A stretch of DNA of 13,263 bases from SZAS-103 sp038226665 (GTDB lineage Bacteria; Pseudomonadota; Gammaproteobacteria; Xanthomonadales; Xanthomonadaceae), in NCBI GenBank assembly GCA_038226665.1, contig JBBRQI010000038.1, positions 1-13,263 of the forward strand. Reading direction: 5' to 3'. The notes under the pieces were generated by a model, which saw only the letters and a program-made list of their open reading frames with translations, searched no databases and was not told the origin of the DNA. Shown here piece by piece: positions 1 to 6,471 of this stretch; within the stretch, counting starts at the first letter, position 1, and every line of letters starts with the position of its first letter. The translations under genes and the position numbers were made by a program.

Positions 1-119
1 ACGGTCAGCGTCGACATGCTCGCGGCGATGCCGATGCCGAGCGTGAGCACCATCAGCGCGGTGAGTAAGGGATTCCGGCGCAGGCTGCGAAGTCCGAGGC
101 GCAAGTAGTAAGCGAACAT
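1..119 (-). CDS. FtsX/MacB-type ABC transporter permease, N-terminal part only (runs off the left edge)
   Basis: Only the first 39 codons are in the window. The protein begins MFAYYLRLGLRSLRRNP, a short amphipathic cytosolic stretch with many Arg residues, and runs straight into a first membrane helix (about residues 19-39, LLTALMVLTLGIGIAAS). This is the usual start of MacB/FtsX-like permeases that lack a fused ATPase. The ATG at 119-117 has a good ribosome site (GAGGAG on the minus strand) that overlaps the end of the upstream ATPase gene, whose stop lies 10 nt away, so translation is probably coupled. By family knowledge the permease would work with the ATPase and the periplasmic adaptor encoded just upstream to export a substrate that cannot be named from sequence. 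The periplasmic domain and last three helices lie outside the window. Identification is firm at family level. Confidence 0.85.
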   Translation of the reverse strand, partial: MFAYYLRLGLRSLRRNPLLTALMVLTLGIGIAASMSTLT

Positions 120-129
120 GGTGTTCTCC

Positions 130-867
130 TCAGCCTGCCTGCACGGGATTGCGCGCGGCGCGTTCGGCGGCGTGCTCGGCGGCGCGCAGTACGGGTTCCG
201 CGAGCAGGTCGGTGACCTGGCCATCGACGATGTGCACGTTGCGTTGCGCGCGCGCGGCGAGTTCCGGATCGTGGGTGACCATGATGATCGTGGTGCCGCG
301 GGCGTTGACTTGCTCGATCAGTTCCAGCACGCCGCGCGCCATCTGCGAGTCGAGGTTGCCGGTCGGTTCGTCGGCGAGCAGGAGTTTCGGTTCGCCAGCG
401 AGCGCGCGCGCGATCGCGACCCGCTGCTGCTGTCCACCCGAGAGTTCCGCCGGATAATGCTTCATGCGCGACAGCAATCCGACTTGCTCCAACGCCTGCT
501 CGATGCGGCGCTTGCGATCGGCCGCGTTGAAGCCGCGATAACGCAGCGGAACGTCGACGTTGTCGAACAGGTTCAAATCCGGAATCAGGTTGAAGCCCTG
601 GAACACGAAACCGATCTTTTCGTTGCGCAGGCGCGAGCGCTGGTTGTCGTTCATGCCGCGCACGCTCACGCCGTCGAGCAGAAACTCGCCGTCGGTGAAT
701 TCCTCGAGCAGTCCGGCGATATTGAGAAACGTCGTCTTCCCGGAACCCGACGGGCCGGTAACCGCCACGAACTCGCCTTCGCGCACATGGATGTCGAAGC
801 CGCGCAGGGCGTGTGTCTCGATCATCTCGGTGCGATAGACCTTGCTGAGGTTGGTCATCTTCAACAT
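130..867 (-). CDS. ABC transporter ATP-binding protein, MacB/LolD-like class
   Basis: Complete 245-residue nucleotide-binding subunit. Visible motifs in order: Walker A GPSGSGKT (38-45), Q-loop VFQGFN (88-93), signature LSGGQQQR (142-149), Walker B LLLADEPTGNLD (162-173) and the switch His in MVTHD (199). The LADEPTGNLD form and the length are typical of the LolD/MacB/FtsE group that energises FtsX-type permeases by mechanotransmission rather than by moving substrate through a membrane channel. The frame is open for 21 more codons upstream, but the ATG at 867-865 is preferred: AGGAG lies about 7 nt before it and conserved sequence (MLKMTNLSKVY) starts there. It follows the adaptor gene by 34 nt and precedes the permease by 10 nt. 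The C-terminal tail (about 225-245) is Ala/Arg-rich and not conserved. Substrate unknown. Confidence 0.92.
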   Translation of the reverse strand: MLKMTNLSKVYRTEMIETHALRGFDIHVREGEFVAVTGPSGSGKTTFLNIAGLLEEFTDGEFLLDGVSVRGMNDNQRSRLRNEKIGFVFQGFNLIPDLNLFDNVDVPLRYRGFNAADRKRRIEQALEQVGLLSRMKHYPAELSGGQQQRVAIARALAGEPKLLLADEPTGNLDSQMARGVLELIEQVNARGTTIIMVTHDPELAARAQRNVHIVDGQVTDLLAEPVLRAAEHAAERAARNPVQAG

Positions 868-901
868 TGTTGCTCTCCTGCTGGCGATCGAATGCGTTGG
901 G

Positions 902-2170
902 TCAGTTGTTGATGCGCACGCGCGGCGCATCGGCGAAGGTGTCGCTGCCGGCGATCACGACCTGGTCGCCGGGCTTGAGTCCGTCAAGAATTTCGACCGA
1001 TTCGATGCTGGTCGCGCCGATCCTGATCGGCTGTTTCTCGGCGACGCCGCCACGAACGACGTAGGCGAAGCGGCCGCCGAACTGATCGACGAACTGACCG
1101 CGCTCGACCAGCAACACATCGGGTTTGTTCTCGATCAGGATGCGCGCGCTGACGCGCTGGTTCTGGCGCACGCCTTCAGGTTGTCCGCCGCTGAAACGCA
1201 CGCGCGCCTGCACCTGGTGGTCGACGACTTCCGGCGATACCGCCGACACCGTACCGTGCAGCGTTGCGTTGTTTTCTTCGATATCGACGGCCATGCCGAT
1301 GCCGATGTCCTGCGCGAATGTTTCCGGCACTTCAAGTTCGACTTCCAGCCTGGACAAATCGACAACCGTCATCAACGCCGCGTTGGCAGGCACGACTTGG
1401 CGATCGGTGACGGCGATGCTGCCAATCACGCCGCTGACCGGCGCGTGCAACTGCAGTCCGTCGACCTTGCGCCTGGCCTCGGCGACGACGACGCGCTGGC
1501 GCTCGAGCTCGCTGATCTTGGTGTCGAGTTCGAGCTGGGCGTTGCGGCGTTCGAGCACCGAATCGGCTGCGGCGTGGCGGCTGCGGATGTTCGCCGCGTC
1601 GACGGCATCGTCGGCTTTCAGGCAATCGACTTTCGCGATCGCCTGGCTCGAGCAGGCTTTCCCGACGCGATCGCGATCGCGCGTCGCGGCGGTCATCGTC
1701 AGGCGTGCTTCGTCGGCGTCGCGTTGCGCGAGCAATTGCTGCTTCTCGGCGAGGATGCGTTGCCGCGCGACTTCGTTCTCGAGTTGCGCGAGCGTCGCCG
1801 ATTCGCTGGCATAGGCGCTGCTGAGTTCCGGCGATTCCAGTGTGGCGAGCACCTTGTCTTTCTGCACCTTGTCGCCCGCATGCACTTTCAGGTTAACCGT
1901 TGCAGCGGCCGGCGCGTACAAGGTCGGACTGACGGCCGCGACGACGCGACCGTTCGCGCTCGCGTCGCGCACCAGCGTGCCGCGCGAAACCGTGGCGATG
2001 CGCAGACGCGTCGCATCCACCGAACGACTGCTCGACAGCCAGCCAACGATGCCCGTGCCGAGCAGCAGCGCGAGTGCGCCACCGGCGACGATCAAACCCC
2101 AGCGCCGACGCGCGGCGGGTCGCTTGTCTGGGGTGCGGCGAACATCCTGGCCTGAGGTATCGGGGATCAT
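902..2170 (-). CDS. Periplasmic adaptor (membrane-fusion protein) of an ABC efflux system, MacA/HlyD-like
   Basis: 422 residues and the first gene of the leftward exporter operon. A basic N-terminal cytosolic piece (1-23, RRTPDKRPAARRR) is followed by one membrane anchor (about 24-46, GLIVAGGALALLLGTGIVGWL). Then come the first half of a lipoyl-like domain (around VNLKVHAGDKVQKDKVLATL), a long alpha-hairpin with coiled-coil character (about 118-240), the second lipoyl half (LHAPVSGVIGSIAVTDRQVV), a beta-barrel segment and a membrane-proximal C-terminal domain ending GDQVVIAGSDTFADAPRVRI. Adaptors of this class bridge the inner-membrane ABC permease to an outer-membrane TolC-type channel. The ATG at 2170 has no clear Shine-Dalgarno (only a weak AGCAAAGC), but no better in-frame start is near, and the leader predicted from the sigma-54 site is only about 20 nt. 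No outer-membrane factor is encoded in the window. Confidence 0.88.
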   Translation of the reverse strand: MIPDTSGQDVRRTPDKRPAARRRWGLIVAGGALALLLGTGIVGWLSSSRSVDATRLRIATVSRGTLVRDASANGRVVAAVSPTLYAPAAATVNLKVHAGDKVQKDKVLATLESPELSSAYASESATLAQLENEVARQRILAEKQQLLAQRDADEARLTMTAATRDRDRVGKACSSQAIAKVDCLKADDAVDAANIRSRHAAADSVLERRNAQLELDTKISELERQRVVVAEARRKVDGLQLHAPVSGVIGSIAVTDRQVVPANAALMTVVDLSRLEVELEVPETFAQDIGIGMAVDIEENNATLHGTVSAVSPEVVDHQVQARVRFSGGQPEGVRQNQRVSARILIENKPDVLLVERGQFVDQFGGRFAYVVRGGVAEKQPIRIGATSIESVEILDGLKPGDQVVIAGSDTFADAPRVRINN

Positions 2171-2201
2171 GCTGCTTTGCTAGGTGGTTTCGGGAATGGA
2201 T

Positions 2202-2217
2202 TGCACCAAGCGTGCCA
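2202..2217 (-). promoter_or_regulatory. Sigma-54 (RpoN) -24/-12 promoter for the ABC efflux operon
   Basis: On the minus strand the sequence reads TGGCACG-CTTG-GTGCA, against the sigma-54 consensus TGGCACG-N4-TTGCA/T: a perfect -24 block, exact spacing, and a -12 block with one change (G for the first T) that keeps the essential GC. The base before the -24 block is T, as the longer consensus prefers. Transcription would start near 2191-2192 and give a leader of about 20 nt before the adaptor ATG at 2170. Orientation, spacing and distance all agree, so I regard this as the probable operon promoter. Sigma-54 promoters need an ATP-dependent enhancer-binding activator. Confidence 0.75.
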
Positions 2218-2260
2218 ATCGCAAACTCTTGACCCAATGGAGTCGGAAGGCGGCAGCGAC

Positions 2261-2297
2261 TGTCCGATCTGTCCGCCCGGTGTCCGCTGCGCGGGCA
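2261..2297. promoter_or_regulatory. Candidate upstream activator sites (three TGTCCG repeats)
   Basis: TGTCCG occurs three times on the plus strand, starting at 2261, 2270 and 2281. The last copy is part of an imperfect dyad TGTCCGC-TGC-GCGGGCA (2281-2297, one mismatch). The cluster lies about 45-85 bp upstream of the -24 element of the sigma-54 promoter, a suitable place for an enhancer-binding activator. The activator is not in the window, so assignment rests on position and repetition only. Confidence 0.35.
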
Positions 2298-2428
2298 TGG
2301 GGCGATGGCAAACGGCGTTCACCATGAAACGGCTAAACTAGGCTTTGCCATGCGCGCGGTTCATGCAGAACAGTCGCGCGCTCCCAATGTGATCGCCCGC
2401 GTGGCGTCGTCGAACGAGGTTGCAGCCC

Positions 2429-4252
2429 ATGTGCGGAATCGTTGGTATCAGTGCGCGTCGCGATGTCGTCGGCCATCTCATCGCCGGGCTCAAGGCGCTC
2501 GAATACCGCGGCTACGATTCGGCCGGCATCGCCGTACTGACCAGCACCGGCGTCGAACGCCTGCGCGCCAAGGGCAAGGTGGTCGAACTTGAACTCCTGC
2601 AACGCGCGCATCCGATCGCCGGGCATTCGGGTATTGCGCACACGCGCTGGGCCACGCACGGCGCGCCGAACACCGACAACGCGCACCCGCACGTGTCTGG
2701 CGATGTGTCGGTCGTGCACAACGGCATCATCGAGAACCACGCCGAGCTGCGCGCGGAATTGATCGCGCAGGGTTACGCATTCGCATCGCAGACCGACACC
2801 GAAGTCGTCGCGCATCTGATCGAGTACCAGCAGAGCCAAGGGAAAGACCTGCTGGCCGCGTTGCGGATCGTGCTGCCGCGCCTGCATGGCGCGTATGCGC
2901 TTGCGGTCATGTCGGCGCGCGAGCCCGGTCGTTTGCTCGGCGCGCGCCTGGGTTCGCCATTGGTCGCCGGCATCGGCGAAGGCGAGCATTATCTCGCGTC
3001 CGACATCCACGCGCTTTTGCCGCTCACGCGTAAGTTCGTCTACCTCAATGAAGGCGATATCGCCGAGATCACCGAGGATGGGTTGCGCGTGTTCGACCTT
3101 GATGGTGATCGCGTCGAGCGCGAGGTCAAGGAATCGCACTTCGTCTCCGGGGCGATCGAGCGCGGCAACTACCCGCACTACATGCTCAAGGAAATCCACG
3201 AGCAGCCGCAGGCGTTGGCCGACACGCTGGAAGGCCGCATCGCCGGCGGGCGCATCCTCACCCAGATCTTCGGCATCGATGCGGCCGAGCTGCTCGCGAA
3301 AACGCAGGCCGTGCACATCATCGCCTGCGGCACGAGCTACCACGCAGGCCTCGTCGCGCGTTACTGGATCGAATCACTGGCCGGCATTCCATGCACCGCC
3401 GAGATCGCCAGCGAATATCGATACCGCAGTCCCGTCGTGCAGGCGGGCACGCTGTTCCTGAGCATCTCGCAGTCCGGCGAAACCGCCGACACGCTGGCGG
3501 CGATCAAGATGGCGCGCGGGCGAAACTACCTCACGCGGATGGCGATCTGCAACGTACCCGAGTCGTCGATCGTGCGCGAATCCGAACTCGTGCTGATGAC
3601 CCGCGCCGGTCCGGAAATCGGGGTCGCCTCGACCAAGGCGTTCACCACACAACTCGTCGCGCTGGCGATGTTCGCGCTCGAACTCGCGCGCGCGAAAGGA
3701 CTCGAAGACGCACGCTATCTCGATGGCGTGCGCCAGCTCGAACAATTGCCCGGCCTCGTCGCAGAGACCTTGAAGCTCGATCCGCAGATCCGCGCGCTCG
3801 CCGACCGTTTCGTCGGCAAACAGCACGCGTTGTTTCTCGGTCGCGGCACGCATTGGCCGGTGGCGATGGAAGGCGCGCTCAAGCTCAAGGAAATTTCCTA
3901 CATTCACGCCGAGGCGTACGCGGCCGGCGAACTCAAGCACGGCCCGCTCGCGCTGGTGGATGCCGACATGCCGGTGATCGCGATCGCGCCGAACGACCAC
4001 CTCGTCGACAAGCTGATGTCGAACATGGAGGAAGTGCGCGCGCGCGGCGGCGAGTTGTACCTGTTCGTCGATGCCGGCGTTAAGGTGCACGCCGACCTCG
4101 GCCACACCCTGGTGATGCCCGAGTGCGGCGAGATTGCCGCACCGGTGGTCTCGACGATTCCGCTGCAATTGTTGTCCTATCACGTCGCCGTGCAACGTGG
4201 CACGGATGTGGATCAGCCGCGGAATCTCGCCAAATCCGTGACGGTTGAATAG
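2429..4252 (+). CDS. glmS: Glutamine-fructose-6-phosphate aminotransferase (isomerizing), glucosamine-6-phosphate synthase
   Basis: A 607-residue enzyme that converts fructose-6-phosphate and glutamine to glucosamine-6-phosphate and glutamate, the first step towards UDP-GlcNAc for peptidoglycan and LPS; cytosolic. The ATG at 2429 gives MCGIVGI, placing the nucleophile Cys2 at the N terminus after Met removal; the in-frame TTG three codons earlier is rejected for that reason. The glutaminase domain shows EYRGYDSAGIA, HTRWATHG and VVHNGIIEN. Two SIS sugar-isomerase domains follow, with ACGTSYHAG (C300), SISQSGETADT and GPEIGVASTKAFTTQL. The isomerase residues E488 and H504 are seen in LKLKEISY and GELKHGPLAL, and the C-terminal tail ends PRNLAKSVTVE with the catalytic Lys602. 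Length matches the E. coli enzyme (609). It appears intact and monocistronic. No glmS-ribozyme architecture is evident in the leader. Confidence 0.98.
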   Translation: MCGIVGISARRDVVGHLIAGLKALEYRGYDSAGIAVLTSTGVERLRAKGKVVELELLQRAHPIAGHSGIAHTRWATHGAPNTDNAHPHVSGDVSVVHNGIIENHAELRAELIAQGYAFASQTDTEVVAHLIEYQQSQGKDLLAALRIVLPRLHGAYALAVMSAREPGRLLGARLGSPLVAGIGEGEHYLASDIHALLPLTRKFVYLNEGDIAEITEDGLRVFDLDGDRVEREVKESHFVSGAIERGNYPHYMLKEIHEQPQALADTLEGRIAGGRILTQIFGIDAAELLAKTQAVHIIACGTSYHAGLVARYWIESLAGIPCTAEIASEYRYRSPVVQAGTLFLSISQSGETADTLAAIKMARGRNYLTRMAICNVPESSIVRESELVLMTRAGPEIGVASTKAFTTQLVALAMFALELARAKGLEDARYLDGVRQLEQLPGLVAETLKLDPQIRALADRFVGKQHALFLGRGTHWPVAMEGALKLKEISYIHAEAYAAGELKHGPLALVDADMPVIAIAPNDHLVDKLMSNMEEVRARGGELYLFVDAGVKVHADLGHTLVMPECGEIAAPVVSTIPLQLLSYHVAVQRGTDVDQPRNLAKSVTVE

Positions 4253-4361
4253 CTATGGCGCGCATCGCCTTTGCTGCTACCGGAAGAAAGTTCTTTCCCC
4301 GTACGTCTGCCACTTGGCTCCCTCCGACATAATGCCGGCTGATCCGAAGCGGGAGCCCTGT
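4253..4361 (+). promoter_or_regulatory. Short intergenic region with a possible promoter for the YceH-family gene
   Basis: The gap between glmS and the next gene contains CATAAT at 4328-4333, one mismatch from the sigma-70 -10 consensus and about 30 bp before the ATG, though no good -35 box sits at the right distance. Upstream is a small dyad GAAAG-TT-CTTTC (4286-4297) that could be an operator half-site pair or chance. No intrinsic terminator for glmS is visible. Ribosome site GGGAG at 4351-4355. Confidence 0.3.
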
Positions 4362-5021
4362 ATGTCATTCGACCAAACCGCGGGCGAAAACGCCTTCGCG
4401 ACCGTGAGCGCCATCGAGGCGCGCATCCTCGGCTGCCTCATCGAAAAAGAGGCAACGACGCCGGAAGCCTATCCACTGACTGCGAATGCCGTGGTCGTGG
4501 CCTGCAACCAGAAGAACAACCGCGAACCGGTGCTGGAACTCGAGTCCGGCGAAGTCGGGCATGCGCTGCGCGAGATGACCGACAAGAATCTGGTCCGCGC
4601 CGTGCACAGCGCACGTGCGCAGCGCTACGAACACCGTTTCGCCCAGTACTGGTCGGTTACCGTGCGCCAGCAAGCCCTGCTGGCGGTGATGCTGTTGCGC
4701 GGCCCGCAGACCGTCGCCGAGCTGCACGCGCGCAGCGAGCGCCTGGCCGTGCCGGCCGATCTCGAAGATGTCCGTTTGACGCTCGAGCGGTTGGCGCAGC
4801 GCGTGCCGGCGCTGGTCGTCAAACTCGGCCGCGCTGCAGGCCAGCGCGAGGATCGTTACATGCACCTGCTGTGCGGCCCGGTGTCGGCGGCCGATTTCGC
4901 CGTTGCCGCTACCGATGCATCCGCACCGTCGAAACGCGGCGGCTTCGAGGCACGGCTGGAGGCGCTGGAGGCGGAGATGGATGCTTTGCGACGCGAGATG
5001 GATGCGCTGCGCGATCGCTAG
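4362..5021 (+). CDS. YceH family (DUF480) winged-helix protein
   Basis: 219 residues. The start of the conserved domain is clear: SAIEARILGCLIEKEATTPEAYPLTANAVVVACNQKNNREPV is characteristic of the YceH/DUF480 family, which folds as two tandem winged-helix domains (here about 15-95 and 100-180) and has no established biochemical function. The second half shows RYEHRFAQYW, RQQALLAVMLLRGPQT and ELHARSERL, all family hallmarks. The C terminus (about 195-219) is a short predicted coiled coil with a seven-residue repeat, EMDALRR then EMDALRD. The ATG at 4362 is chosen because GGGAG lies 6 nt before it and conservation begins just after; the longer open frame from 4245 overlaps the glmS stop and its extra residues look non-coding. 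It probably has its own promoter. Confidence 0.93.
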   Translation: MSFDQTAGENAFATVSAIEARILGCLIEKEATTPEAYPLTANAVVVACNQKNNREPVLELESGEVGHALREMTDKNLVRAVHSARAQRYEHRFAQYWSVTVRQQALLAVMLLRGPQTVAELHARSERLAVPADLEDVRLTLERLAQRVPALVVKLGRAAGQREDRYMHLLCGPVSAADFAVAATDASAPSKRGGFEARLEALEAEMDALRREMDALRDR

Positions 5022-5243
5022 CCGCCGCTCGGAAGCCGGTCGTGTCAAGTCGCATTGCAAAGCGTGATGGTATGAACAACAGACGCTTGCTGGAACAGCC
5101 CGCACGCCGCCATCGTGTTCAAGGAACGGTCCGCAAGGCGGCTATGCTGGGAGTGTAGCGATGGACTTGCGGCAACGGATGACTGCGGAGCCGGAGGATC
5201 CCGACCCATCGACTTTCATCAACCCGTCGAATGAGTGAACCGC
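5022..5243 (+). other. Intergenic region before the LOG gene, with a weak promoter and a possible 25-codon leader frame
   Basis: These 222 bp hold no recognised gene. TATGCT at 5143-5148 could be a -10 box; TTCAAG at 5118-5123 is a poor -35 with a 19-bp spacer. A small frame, ATG 5161 to TGA 5238 (MDLRQRMTAEPEDPDPSTF...), has GGGAG about 8 nt before its ATG and ends 5 nt before the LOG start, so it could be a translated leader. Nothing beyond arrangement supports expression, and it could equally be chance in GC-rich DNA. No terminator hairpin was found. Confidence 0.3.
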
Positions 5244-5930
5244 ATGCGCATCTGCATCTACGCCGCTTCCAGCCAGCATTGCGATCCGCAATACCGCACC
5301 GATGCCCGCCTGCTCGGCGAAACGCTTGCGCGCGCGGGACACACGCTTGTGTATGGGGGCGGCGCGGTCGGTTCGATGGGCGCATTGGCTGATGGCGCAT
5401 TGGATGCGGGCGGCGAAGTGATCGGGATCATCCCGCACTTCATGGTCGAACTGGAGTGGGGTTGGCCGCGAAATGTCGAGCCTCCAGTGGAGGGTCAACC
5501 CGGCCAACGCCCGGCCACGGATGGCCCGGGCTGGCGCCAACCACCAGGGACGGTCGCTGGCCGCACTGGTGGATTCACGATGCAGTTCGTCGAGGACATG
5601 CGCGAGCGCAAGCACCAACTTCTGACCGATAGCGACGCGGTGATCGCCTTGCCGGGAGGCTGCGGCACGCTCGAGGAATTATTCGAGGCGATCACCCTCA
5701 AGCGGCTGGGCATCTACCACAAGCCGATCGTCCTGCTGAACACGCGCGGGTACTGGACGCCATGGGCGGAGTTCATGCAACGGCAAGTCATCGACGAACG
5801 CCTGATGAATCCCGGTCACGAGACGATGTGGGCGGTGGTCGATAGCGTGGCGGATGTCTTGCCTGCGATCGCGAATGCGCCGGAGTGGAACGAGGAGGCG
5901 CGCGATTACGCGGTGGTGCGGCCGCGTTGA
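5244..5930 (+). CDS. LOG family protein (cytokinin riboside 5'-monophosphate phosphoribohydrolase-like / TIGR00730) with in-frame insertion
   Basis: 228 residues. The Rossmann-type LOG fold is clear: MRICIYAASS start, TLVYGGGAVGSMGALADGAL (nucleotide-binding glycine loop), GGEVIGIIPHFM, then MRERK (119-123, the family's catalytic Arg/Lys) and PGGCGTLEE (137-145, signature PGGxGTxxE). Family enzymes remove ribose-5-phosphate from nucleoside 5'-monophosphates; the bacterial substrate is often AMP or unknown. The usual length is about 190 residues. The excess is one block at residues about 73-110, rich in Pro, Gly, Arg and Trp and without LOG similarity, sitting between GIIPHFMVELEW and TMQFVEDMRERK. 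At DNA level the block is full of inverted repeats (see the separate entry). The frame stays open and all catalytic motifs remain, so the protein may still work with a surface loop. ATG 5244 is preferred over an in-frame GTG at 5235 because homology starts at MRIC. Confidence 0.9.
   Translation: MRICIYAASSQHCDPQYRTDARLLGETLARAGHTLVYGGGAVGSMGALADGALDAGGEVIGIIPHFMVELEWGWPRNVEPPVEGQPGQRPATDGPGWRQPPGTVAGRTGGFTMQFVEDMRERKHQLLTDSDAVIALPGGCGTLEELFEAITLKRLGIYHKPIVLLNTRGYWTPWAEFMQRQVIDERLMNPGHETMWAVVDSVADVLPAIANAPEWNEEARDYAVVRPR
5460..5572. repeat. Inverted-repeat-rich element inserted in frame in the LOG gene
   Basis: About 113 bp inside the LOG gene have structure unlike the flanks. Arms seen: GGTTGGC (5460-5466) with GCCAACC (5536-5542); CCTCC-AGT-GGAGG (5481-5493); CCACCAG (5541-5547) with CTGGTGG (5566-5572). 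There is also a direct repeat CCGGCCA (5500-5506 and 5511-5517). The block matches the extra residues of the protein compared with normal LOG lengths. I infer a REP/MITE-like palindromic repeat of the kind dispersed in Xanthomonadales genomes; whether this exact unit is repeated elsewhere cannot be seen here. Confidence 0.6.
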
Positions 5931-5977
5931 TATCGTCGCTTCAATCAGAGCCGCTTCAGCATCCAAAGGTGCGTTCG

Positions 5978-6463
5978 ATGAAAGCCATTCCGCTTGTGGT
6001 TCTGTGTCTTACCTTTCTTTGCGCGTGTCACGACCAACGCACAGAAGCTGACGCTGTCTGTCACAACATCGTCTTGAGTCCTCACAACTGCCAAAACTTT
6101 GGGGGTGTCGGCTTGGCTTGCGCCTATAAATTCGACGAATTGTTGGCGTTTTCACGCTGTCCGCGTGTAAGTCCTTACTCGGCGATCGTCGTGATCCCCG
6201 GTGTGCTGAAGCGCAAGGGGTCAAGCTACTACTTCTATCGGGATCTTCGCTCCGCTGATTCCGGCGATCCGATCGCTATCAAGATCACGGCGATCCATGA
6301 CGAAGCCATCACTGATCCGAGGATTCGCGAGAAATTGGTCGGCGGCAAGGTCATTGTCCTCGGCTACTACGATCCGATGGGTGGAGTCTTGGGTTCACTC
6401 GATCTGGATTCTGTTCGTTGGTACACCGGAACATGGGCTATGCCTCAACCCGTGATTCGATAA
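5978..6463 (+). CDS. Hypothetical lipoprotein, cysteine-rich
   Basis: 161 residues, family not recognised. It starts MKAIPLVVLCLTFLCAC: one Lys, a hydrophobic core and a lipobox LCAC with the lipidated Cys at 17, so it is probably exported and anchored by lipid in the envelope. The mature part has four more Cys (28, 38, 48, 61) within its first 50 residues, enough for two disulfides, followed by a beta-rich-looking half (KGSSYYFYRDL, PIAIKITAIHDE, GKVIVLGYYDP). ATG 5978 is chosen because AAGG lies about 8 nt upstream and a signal peptide begins there; the frame is open further upstream but overlaps the LOG gene. Codon use is visibly more A/T-rich than its neighbours (for example AACTTTGGGGGT, TATAAATTC), which suggests recent acquisition or an orphan gene. 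It follows LOG by 47 nt and converges on the next gene with 8 nt between stops. Confidence 0.75.
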   Translation: MKAIPLVVLCLTFLCACHDQRTEADAVCHNIVLSPHNCQNFGGVGLACAYKFDELLAFSRCPRVSPYSAIVVIPGVLKRKGSSYYFYRDLRSADSGDPIAIKITAIHDEAITDPRIREKLVGGKVIVLGYYDPMGGVLGSLDLDSVRWYTGTWAMPQPVIR

Positions 6464-6471
6464 TAAAACCT

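Larger units (their letters stand above)
2171..2428. other. Divergent intergenic region between the ABC efflux operon and glmS
   Basis: This 258-bp gap holds the sigma-54 promoter and TGTCCG repeats on the efflux side. On the glmS side I see a possible -10 (TAAACT, 2334-2339) without a convincing -35 box, and a Shine-Dalgarno GAGG at 2416-2419, 9 nt before the glmS ATG. No convincing coding frame or terminator is present. Confidence 0.5.

Noticed and set aside
842..2155. Long open frame (437 codons) on the plus strand opposite the efflux adaptor gene
   Set aside because: It lies wholly antisense to a well-supported adaptor gene; its composition (runs of Arg, Asp, His, Ala) is the usual by-product of a GC-rich gene read on the opposite strand, with no recognisable domain.
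2305..2428. glmS ribozyme/riboswitch in the glmS leader
   Set aside because: The ribozyme is known mainly from Gram-positive bacteria, and I see no matching conserved core or pseudoknot arms; the leader is short and ordinary.
2333..4195. Minus-strand open frames opposite glmS (2333-3343 and 3374-4195)
   Set aside because: They are antisense to an intact glmS and show the same His/Arg/Asp-rich shadow composition.
5460..5572. Insertion sequence or CRISPR repeat unit inside the LOG gene
   Set aside because: Far too short for a transposase, no evident target-site duplication, and no regular repeat-spacer pattern.
5244..5930. LOG gene as a pseudogene because of the inserted block
   Set aside because: The frame is continuous and all catalytic and nucleotide-binding motifs are present, so a functional protein is possible.
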